Source: Phycisphaeraceae bacterium (GTDB lineage Bacteria > Planctomycetota > Phycisphaerae > Phycisphaerales > Phycisphaeraceae). Taken from it: a DNA stretch of 64,000 bases. Shown piece by piece: positions 57,660 through 64,000 of this stretch. The DNA lies in assembly GCA_028284155.1 (NCBI GenBank), contig JANQSF010000108.1:62001-126000 (forward strand), in the 5' to 3' direction. Below the pieces are notes generated by a model. It searched no databases and had not been told where the DNA came from. It saw nothing but the letters and a program-made list of their open reading frames with translations. Numbering within the stretch: the first letter of the stretch is position 1; each line of letters begins with the position of its first letter. Position numbers and translations under genes: made by a program.

Positions 57660-59378
57660 TCAGTTCCCATTGAGGTCGACGGCGTACAAAGCGTTCCATG
57701 TCGTGATGTAAAGCGTCTCGTCACGCCCTCCGCCAAAGCAGAGGTTCGTCCCGTTGCCCTTGGGGATCTTGATGCGCCCACGTCGTCGTCCGTACGCGTC
57801 GAACACCTCGACCTTGTTGCCGGCCGTGAAGTAGATGTCGCGGTTGCGGCGCACGGCGATGCCGTCCGGCGCTTTGACCGCCGCCCACGGTTTGGCCTTG
57901 CCGCGTTCGACATCGATCGTGCCGTCCGCCAGAATCGGGAAGCAGTACACGCCCGAGTGCTTGCCGTTCTTGTAGTTCGAGATGCCGACGTAAAGAAAGC
58001 GTTCGTCCGGGTCGATCGCGATGCCGTTGGGATTGACCAGCGTCGGCTCGTCCTCGCCGTCGAACAGCACGGTGACCTTGCCCGTCTGCGGGTCCACCAT
58101 CGACAGCCGACCCTTCTCGGGGTCTTTGAGCGTCGTGAAATAGATGCGCCCACGAGACGTGACCGTCAGGTCGTTCAGTGAGATGTCGCGCCCGCCCGCC
58201 GCCTTCTCAAGAATGACCTGCGGCTCGGACTCGGGTCGCCACGACGCCAGCTTGCCGTCGAACAAACCGTAGAAGGAGCCCTTCGGCCCCGCTTTGCCAC
58301 GCGAGGCGCCCGATCGAACCGTCTCAACTTTGCCGTCGGTCACGCGGAACAGCTTGCCTTGTTCGAGATCGGTGAACAGGACAAACGGCGACTCCTTCTT
58401 GCCCGTGCGTTTGGGCAGCCAGGCGGGCGTGTCCGCTTTCGTGAAGCCGTCCTGGATGAGGCGGACCTCGCCATGCTCGATTGGTTTGAGTTTCGGCGCC
58501 TTGTCGAGTGGGTACGCCTCGGACGGCGTGTCGATGGTGTACGTGCCCGCCGTGCGGACCGGGTCGAGACTCGGGCGATAGCCTTCCCGCCACGGCTTGG
58601 AGTTTTTCGGCGGCCGATCCGGCCCGACGAACGGCCGAACGGGCGTCTTGTTCGGGTCGTCGAGCTTTTCATTTGTGTCGAGGATGCGTCCGTCCGTCAG
58701 CGAGACACGCACAACGCGCGCCGGGTCTTTCCGCTTAGCGCGCGAAGGAGTTGGCCGAAACTCCAGCACGGTGTAGTCCGGGCTGACGCGATAAAAGGCG
58801 TACTGCATTCGGCAGATGTCGCGGTAGCTCAGGTCGTCGTACTCGGTCAGCCAATGGATGCGCGTGAAGACGGCCAGCGCGCTCTCCCACTCGTCGCCTT
58901 TCAGAATGTCGCCGATGCCGAGCGTTTTGATGATCGACCCGTCGTTCTTGTAGATGATGAGGCGATGCTTGTGGATGTCCAGCGCCCGGTAGCCCGCCTC
59001 GCCCAGCTTGTCGCGTTTGGCCAGGACGGCGTGCGAATGCATGTGCGACTTATCCGGCCAGTACTGCGTGATGTGGTTCCACAGGGCGAATGTCTGACCG
59101 TCCGGCGCGATAAAGAGCTGCGCGTAAACCTGCCCGCCCTGCACGCCCCGCGCGGGGAACGTTTTCGACTCGCCTGTCTTCGTGTCCTTCCAGGTGTACG
59201 ACCACTTGTGCGGGCCGTGCACGTTCTTGCCGCGGACGGTTTGTGTTGCGGTGACGACGTATCGGCCGTCAATGGACTGACAGCCGTCGATGTACGCGGG
59301 CTGCTCGTAGCCGGCGTGGGCCGCGGTGGCGGCCAGGCAGACAATAAAGAGACCTACAAGTCGACCGCACGGTTTCAT
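57660..59378 (-). CDS. Exported SMP-30/gluconolactonase-like propeller protein
   Basis: A 572-aa protein with a signal peptide (RLVGLFIVCLAATAAHA). A first region (about 25-285) is of unknown type and is rich in Trp/Lys/Asp. A C-terminal six-bladed propeller (about 290-572) resembles SMP-30/gluconolactonase: DISLNDLTVTSRGRIYFT (the Asn ligand region), NPNGIAIDPDERFLYVG, APDGIAVRRNRDIYFTAG and GNGTNLCFGGGRDETLYITT. Metal-dependent lactonase activity is plausible for the propeller, with the substrate unknown. It lies 37 bases after the DUF1501 gene and 5 bases before the hydrolase gene. Confidence 0.85.
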   Translation of the reverse strand: MKPCGRLVGLFIVCLAATAAHAGYEQPAYIDGCQSIDGRYVVTATQTVRGKNVHGPHKWSYTWKDTKTGESKTFPARGVQGGQVYAQLFIAPDGQTFALWNHITQYWPDKSHMHSHAVLAKRDKLGEAGYRALDIHKHRLIIYKNDGSIIKTLGIGDILKGDEWESALAVFTRIHWLTEYDDLSYRDICRMQYAFYRVSPDYTVLEFRPTPSRAKRKDPARVVRVSLTDGRILDTNEKLDDPNKTPVRPFVGPDRPPKNSKPWREGYRPSLDPVRTAGTYTIDTPSEAYPLDKAPKLKPIEHGEVRLIQDGFTKADTPAWLPKRTGKKESPFVLFTDLEQGKLFRVTDGKVETVRSGASRGKAGPKGSFYGLFDGKLASWRPESEPQVILEKAAGGRDISLNDLTVTSRGRIYFTTLKDPEKGRLSMVDPQTGKVTVLFDGEDEPTLVNPNGIAIDPDERFLYVGISNYKNGKHSGVYCFPILADGTIDVERGKAKPWAAVKAPDGIAVRRNRDIYFTAGNKVEVFDAYGRRRGRIKIPKGNGTNLCFGGGRDETLYITTWNALYAVDLNGN

Positions 59379-59415
59379 GCGTTTTTCCTCTTCACGTTGG
59401 TCAGTGTCTGTGGCT

Positions 59416-60846
59416 TCACGCGATCACGTCGTGCACGACGTCACCGTACACGTCCGTCAGTCGGAAATGCCGACCGCTGGCGTGATAGGTCAGCCGTTCG
59501 TGATCGAGACCCAGCAGGTGCAGCATGGTCGCGTTCAGGTCGTGGACATGGACCTGGTTTTCGACGATGCCCTTGGCCGTCTCGCCGGTCTTGCCGTAAA
59601 CCAGTCCGCCCTTGACACCGCCGCCGGCCAGGAAAATGGTGTAGCCGTTGCAGTTGTGCTCTCGCCCTGCCTTGCCGGCCCGCGACCCAGCCGTTCGGCC
59701 AAACTCGCCGCCCCAGAAGACGAGCGTGTCTTCGAGCAAGCCGCGTTGTTTGAGGTCGGCGATCAATGCGGCGACGGGCTGATCGTGTCGGCCGCAGAGG
59801 ATCGGCGTGAGCGTGTTGTTCTGCTCGTGCGAGTCCCAGCCGTACATGCGCGCCAGCTTCATCGATTTGGGCGGCCGACTGAACGGCACGAGGACGAACC
59901 GCACGCCGCGCTCCGCCATGCGCCGCGCGATGATGCAACGCTGCGCGTACTCATCCGTCTCCGGCCGACCAACGCCGTACATCGCGCGGGTCGCTTCGCT
60001 CTCCTGCGAGATGTCGAACGCGTCGGGCGCCTGGATCTGCATTCGGAACGCGCGCTCGAAACTCTCGATGCGCGTGTTCAGCCGATCGTCGCCGGCCCGC
60101 CCGTTGGCGTGCGCGGCGTTCATCTTCTGCAACAGGTCGAGTTGCTTCCGCTGTTGCTGACGGGAAAGCCAACTGTTGTTCAGGTTGGAGATCAGCGGGG
60201 CCGGCTCGCCGGTCTTGCTCTTCTTCGCCTGCTCGTCGCCGAGCACGACGCCCTGTGTCCACGCGGGCAGGAAGAAACTCTGCGTCACGTCGGGGTTGGT
60301 CTTTTGGCCAATCGACACGAACGCGGGCAGGTTCTCGCTCTCACAGCCGAGGCCGTAAACGAGCCAATGGCCGATCGTCGGCACGGGCGTGTTGTTCTGC
60401 GGGACGCCGGTCATGACGAACGTCTGCGCGTGTTCGTGCGTATTCGTCTCGCCCTTCATCGAGCGGATCACGCAAAGGTTGTCCGCCTGCTGGGCGATGT
60501 GCGGCAGCAACTCGCTCACCCACATCCCGCTTTGGCCGTGCTGCTTGAACTTGAACGGCGCTTCGGTGACGTTCTGTTTTTCAGCGGCCAGCTTGTTGAT
60601 GGCCGGCTTCGGGTCGAACGTGTCCATCTGCGACGGGCCGCCGCTCATCCACAAGAAAATGATCCGCTTGGCACGGGCCGGGTGATGACCGTGCCGCGCG
60701 GCGATCCCGCCGGCAGCGCGGCCGGCGTCGGCAACGAGTTGATCCTGCAACAGCGACGTCAACGCGATCGCGCCCAGACCGCCTGCACCGCGGCCGAGCA
60801 TACTGCGGCGGGAGATCAGGACGGGGTCTTGCGAGGGCTTACGCAT
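59416..60846 (-). CDS. DUF1501 family exported sulfatase-fold protein
   Basis: A 476-aa protein with a Tat-like N-terminus (SRRSMLGRGAGGLGAIALTS). DUF1501 landmarks are IIFLWMSGGPSQMDTFDPKP, MWVSELLPHIAQQ, RSMKGETNTHEHAQ, WGGEFGRTAGS, REHNCNGYTIFLAGGGVKGG and the C-terminal HDLNATMLHLLGLDHERLTY. The fold is alkaline-phosphatase/sulfatase-like, and the reaction is unknown. It is the usual partner of the PSCyt1/DUF1549/DUF1553 gene, here 238 bases upstream. The gap carries a palindromic element. Confidence 0.92.
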   Translation of the reverse strand: MRKPSQDPVLISRRSMLGRGAGGLGAIALTSLLQDQLVADAGRAAGGIAARHGHHPARAKRIIFLWMSGGPSQMDTFDPKPAINKLAAEKQNVTEAPFKFKQHGQSGMWVSELLPHIAQQADNLCVIRSMKGETNTHEHAQTFVMTGVPQNNTPVPTIGHWLVYGLGCESENLPAFVSIGQKTNPDVTQSFFLPAWTQGVVLGDEQAKKSKTGEPAPLISNLNNSWLSRQQQRKQLDLLQKMNAAHANGRAGDDRLNTRIESFERAFRMQIQAPDAFDISQESEATRAMYGVGRPETDEYAQRCIIARRMAERGVRFVLVPFSRPPKSMKLARMYGWDSHEQNNTLTPILCGRHDQPVAALIADLKQRGLLEDTLVFWGGEFGRTAGSRAGKAGREHNCNGYTIFLAGGGVKGGLVYGKTGETAKGIVENQVHVHDLNATMLHLLGLDHERLTYHASGRHFRLTDVYGDVVHDVIA

Positions 60847-60942
60847 GGCACACACTCATTGTCATCGGCGGGCGGGAGGATACATCAGTAATCGCCAAGC
60901 GCCGTCCGATTTCAGGTAGTAGTGAACCGCGGCAAATTAGGT

Positions 60943-61020
60943 GGGTGCCACTGGCGGCTTGTCCGCCAGTGTTGTGACCGCACCGCAATAGCACTGGCGG
61001 ACAAGCCGCCAGTGGCACCC
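60943..61020. repeat. Nested palindromic REP-like element
   Basis: Two perfectly inverted 29-base arms (60943-60971 and 60992-61020) separated by 20 bases. Each arm itself contains a small hairpin: CACTGGCGG, CTTGT spacer, CCGCCAGTG. The whole can fold as one long hairpin or as two adjacent short hairpins, like a bacterial BIME. It lies between the PSCyt1/DUF1553 gene and the DUF1501 gene, on the same strand as both in transcript terms, so it could stabilise or terminate mRNA. Such elements often spread with REP-associated transposases; none is seen here. Confidence 0.75.
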
Positions 61021-61084
61021 GAGCACGGCCGTTCCGCACACATTGCCCTTCGGGACAAGGTCTGCCACCCAGCCTGTTGCAATC

Positions 61085-63550
61085 CTAATCGACAAAAAGG
61101 AACTCGTTGGATGCAAGGAGCACCTGCAAATACGCCTGCCACTTGGCCACGTCGGCCGGGTCGGGCTCGCCGGGCTTGGGTCGGCGGTTCGGCTCGGCCT
61201 GTCGTTCGACCTGCCAATCGGCGACAAAGGCCAGTCCGTCCTTGATCTCGTTGTCGGTCGCCGGGCGGGCGAATAACAGGAGGAAGGCCTGCCGGACCCG
61301 CTCTCGCTCGTCGGCGATCGCCAACAGGCGTCCAGCAAATCGTCCCGTGCTCGCCTTGACGTGCTCGCTGTTCATCAGGAACAACGCCTGTAACGGCGAG
61401 ACGGACGACGAACGTCGCGGCGAGATCAGGTCGCGGTTGGCCCCGTCGAACAGCAGGCCCATCTCGCGCGTCATGTCAATCGAAGGGTCGCGCTTTCGTT
61501 CGTCGCTGTTCGGGTCGTACTCCAGCCACTGGAGCGTGCGCCAAATCGATTCAACCTCAAGGCGTTTGCGCTTCGCGATGCCGAACAACGCAACGCGTTG
61601 TTCGCGTTCAGCCGACGCAATGTCGAGCATCGACGTCTGCTGATAGGTCGCCGACAGGACGATGCGTCGGACCAGTTGTTTGACCGACCAGTTGTTTCGA
61701 ACAAACTCGTCGCTGAGGTAGTCGAGCAACAAGGGGTGCGTCGGCGGTCGGCCACTGCGCCCGAAGTTGGACAGCGACGGCGTCAGGCCTTCGCCCAACA
61801 GGTAGTACCAGACGCGGTTGACCATTAGCCTCGCGGTGATCGGGTGTTTGGCATCTGCCAGCCAGTTGGCCAATTCCAGTCGGCCGCTCTGTTTTGTCCG
61901 TTCACCAAGCGGCGTCTGATCCGCGCCGGCGAGGATCATCGGAAAACGCCGCGCGACGGCCGGCTCAGGCGGCGTGTCGTCACCGACCTTGGCTTCGGTG
62001 CCCTGCGCCGGCGGCGAGGCGTCGGCGATCTTCGACGGGTCGGACTGATCGACGAACGCGTCGAACAGGAACTGGTCACGCCAGCGCTCGTTGAACGCGT
62101 TGTTCTGAGCCCGAAGCTTCATGTACTCCTTCGCGCCGGGCGCTTCGAGGTCGATCTTGCGCTTCTTGATGTCCTCCTCGGCCTTCCCCTCGTCAGCCAA
62201 CAGTTTCTTGATCGTCTCCTGAACTTTCTCCTTGGACTGCTTTGGGTCGTCGAGTTTCTTGCGTTCGGTTTCGATCCGCGAGCGCAGATCGACGAGCCGG
62301 GCGACGCGTCCGTATTCCTTCAGTTCCTTCTTCATCCGCGCTTCGTTCGCCTTCATGCGTTGGAAGCCGGCCATGTATTCGTCAAACTGGCCGCGGTCTT
62401 CAAGGTACGGCGCGTCGATGACCTGGCTGCTCTCGAAGACGCCCTGCAGCGCGTAGTAGTCGTCCCGGCTGATCGGCTCCAGCTTGTGGTCGTGACATCG
62501 GGCACAGATCAAACTCAACCCCATGAACGTGCGGCCCAGCAGGTCGAGCTGCTGATGGTGGCGTGACTTCAACGACCACGGTCGGACAGCGATCATGCCG
62601 TCGAGGTTGACCTTGCCGGCCTCGGGCGGCGGCATCAGGTCGCCGGCGATCTGCATCTTGAGGAACCGGTCGTACGGCATGTCGTCGTTGAACGCCTTGG
62701 CAACCCACTGCCGGTACGGGTCGTTCTGCTCGCTACGTTTCGAGAACGGCCGAAAGCGCACGTGGTCCAGCCAATGCCGCGCCCAGTGATCGCCGAACGC
62801 GGACGAGGCGAGCAGCTTGTCCACGTAGCGAGAAAGCGTTGGATCTTCGGTGTCGTTGAGATGTTCATCAAGATCGTCCGGCGAAGGCGGCAAACCCGTT
62901 AGATCAAATGCGAGCCGGCGCATGAGTGTCCGCCTGTCGGCTTTCGGCGCCGGCGTCAGTTGTGCCGCTTCAAACCGCGCAAGGAAGAAGCGATCGATCT
63001 CGCCCTGCGGCCAGTCTTGTTGATTAACCTGCGGCACACTCGGCCGCGTAACTGGCTGGAACGCCCAGTGCTGACGGTCTGACGGGTAGATCTTGAATCG
63101 CGTCCGGAGTTTGGGCGCGCTCGAGGCGTCGGTCGCCGGCCAGGGCGCGCCCATCGCGACCCACTTCTCCAGCAGAGCGATCGACTTGTCGTCCAGTTTG
63201 GGCTTGCCCTTGGGCATCCGCAGGTCACCCGCGTGGCGGACCGCCTTGAGCAACAGGCTGTTCCGCGCGTCGCCGGGCACGATCGTCGGCCCACTCTCGC
63301 CGCCCCGGATCAAGGCTTCGCGCGACGTAAAACTCCACTTGCCCCGCGCTTTCGACTCGCCATGACACGATGCACAATGCCGAGCGAGCAACGGGCGAAT
63401 CTCGACCTCGAAAAACTCGACCTGAGCGATGGTGAACCCGGAACGCGCCGCGCGGTCGGCGGATGCCACCGCGCTCGCACCCGCCGCGTCGGCAGCAAGC
63501 CCCACCGCGGTGGACAACATCGCCAGTATCAGCCATCTGCAGTGGGACAT
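61085..63550 (-). CDS. PSCyt1/DUF1549/DUF1553 planctomycete protein with cytochrome c motif
   Basis: An 821-aa protein with a signal peptide (LILAMLSTAVGLAADAAGA). The planctomycete cytochrome C (PSCyt1) domain has CASCH (Cys59, Cys62, His63). DUF1549 follows (DRRTLMRRLAFDLTGLPPSP, HWARHWLDHVRF, and a second CARCH followed by DHKLEPIS near 348). A charged coiled coil (about 400-480) precedes DUF1553 (LELANWLADAKHPITARLMV, VKQLVRRIVLSATYQQTSM). It is the first gene in the minus-strand run with DUF1501. Function is unknown. A probable redox or polysaccharide-related role is inferred from the heme motif and the DUF1501 partner. Confidence 0.93.
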   Translation of the reverse strand: MSHCRWLILAMLSTAVGLAADAAGASAVASADRAARSGFTIAQVEFFEVEIRPLLARHCASCHGESKARGKWSFTSREALIRGGESGPTIVPGDARNSLLLKAVRHAGDLRMPKGKPKLDDKSIALLEKWVAMGAPWPATDASSAPKLRTRFKIYPSDRQHWAFQPVTRPSVPQVNQQDWPQGEIDRFFLARFEAAQLTPAPKADRRTLMRRLAFDLTGLPPSPDDLDEHLNDTEDPTLSRYVDKLLASSAFGDHWARHWLDHVRFRPFSKRSEQNDPYRQWVAKAFNDDMPYDRFLKMQIAGDLMPPPEAGKVNLDGMIAVRPWSLKSRHHQQLDLLGRTFMGLSLICARCHDHKLEPISRDDYYALQGVFESSQVIDAPYLEDRGQFDEYMAGFQRMKANEARMKKELKEYGRVARLVDLRSRIETERKKLDDPKQSKEKVQETIKKLLADEGKAEEDIKKRKIDLEAPGAKEYMKLRAQNNAFNERWRDQFLFDAFVDQSDPSKIADASPPAQGTEAKVGDDTPPEPAVARRFPMILAGADQTPLGERTKQSGRLELANWLADAKHPITARLMVNRVWYYLLGEGLTPSLSNFGRSGRPPTHPLLLDYLSDEFVRNNWSVKQLVRRIVLSATYQQTSMLDIASAEREQRVALFGIAKRKRLEVESIWRTLQWLEYDPNSDERKRDPSIDMTREMGLLFDGANRDLISPRRSSSVSPLQALFLMNSEHVKASTGRFAGRLLAIADERERVRQAFLLLFARPATDNEIKDGLAFVADWQVERQAEPNRRPKPGEPDPADVAKWQAYLQVLLASNEFLFVD

Positions 63551-63971
63551 GTGATTGGCCTGCTCCGCGAAAACGCTACAAGTACCTGACAGACGTTACC
63601 GAAGGACTCGTGCCACGCTGAGTTCCTCGATCTCTAAGGTTGTTTCAGACCGACTTTCGGTTACAAGCGCGGCGATACGTTCCTGATGCGTTGGCAGGCC
63701 ACCTGCAGCACAATCGCTTGGATCGGCGAGCATCCTGTATTCTATCTTGAATGGGGCTGAGCCCTTGGCGGCATCAACAGCATGGATAGCTCAATGCCAT
63801 GGGGCGTCGCAGGTGTAACCTGATCCCCACTGTGTCCCAATCATCCGGGGCATCCCTGAGCAGGTTCATCACAAGGGTACGCCGCGTGGCTTGTCGCCAG
63901 GTGTTCGGCTAGAAGAAGTCCGAGCGACCCAGGGTTGGTATTCCGACAATCGATACATAGAAAGAACAAAC
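63551..63971. other. Intergenic region at the right end of the window
   Basis: About 420 bases with no convincing ORF, upstream of the PSCyt1/DUF1553 gene (minus) and of a possible start at 63972 (plus). It should include both promoters. No motif, repeat or RNA structure was identified. Confidence 0.35.
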
Positions 63972-64000
63972 ATGAGCAAGTTGTCCACCACGATTGCGCT
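63972..64000 (+). CDS. Possible start of a truncated gene at the right edge
   Basis: An ATG at 63972 opens a frame reading MSKLSTTIA to the end of the window. The sequence before it (AGAAAG, 6 bases upstream) is only a weak ribosome-binding site. The N-terminus could begin a signal peptide. It is too short for any assignment. Confidence 0.3.

Noticed and set aside
1-64000. CRISPR arrays, rRNA genes, intact insertion sequences and phage genes
   Set aside because: No regularly spaced repeats, rRNA sequence, transposase or integrase was recognised; the only repeats are the protein-coding propeller units and the palindromes listed.

Overview
The window is GC-rich chromosomal DNA from a member of the Planctomycetota. 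The marker families are characteristic of that phylum: DUF1552 with DUF1592, DUF1501 with the PSCyt1/DUF1549/DUF1553 family, a DUF6797-type propeller, an FGE-sulfatase-fold protein and a giant LEPR-XLL surface protein. No rRNA, tRNA, CRISPR array or intact transposon was recognised.

Region 1 (1-14157) is a type III secretion (T3SS) locus in two convergent arms. The plus arm is sctJ (5' end outside the window), an sctK-position gene, sctL, sctN and sctO. The minus arm, read from 13651 down to 4140, is a TPR lipoprotein, a 94-aa protein, a 120-aa needle/filament candidate, a TPR chaperone candidate, a 135-aa protein, sctI, sctP, sctQ, a FliO-like gene, then sctR, sctS, sctT and sctU. Secretin (SctC), SctD and SctV are not in the window. 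A small lipoprotein (14157-13795) and a divergent class-3-lipase-like gene without a Sec signal (14463-15503), a plausible effector, flank the locus.

Region 2 (15873-29535) starts with an exported GHSAGG hydrolase. It continues with a set resembling one common in cyanobacteria: an exported TPR-CHAT protease, a CHASE2-adenylate cyclase, a DUF928 protein, a two-partner-secretion transporter (TpsB) and its large exoprotein (TpsA, with an embedded P-domain). An unrecognised 414-aa gene lies between tpsB and tpsA on the opposite strand. This set is the best candidate for an undescribed integrated envelope system.

Region 3 (29746-45588) holds two coupled integral membrane protein genes, the second with a lycopene-cyclase-type motif. 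They converge on a 14.2-kb gene for a 4719-aa protein built from seven SdrD-B-plus-seven-bladed-propeller units (49 blades), six Calx-beta domains and a beta-rich C-terminus.

Region 4 (45962-64000) contains a sialidase remnant beside an intact BNR/sialidase-like gene, a DUF1552/DUF1592 pair with a degenerate caspase-FGE fusion, an exported sugar-isomerase-like protein, a DUF6797-type propeller, and a minus-strand run of PSCyt1-DUF1549-DUF1553, DUF1501, SMP-30-like propeller and GHSAGG hydrolase. A nested palindromic REP-like element lies inside that run. All of region 4 looks like the secreted polymer-degradation or surface-enzyme repertoire typical of planctomycetes.
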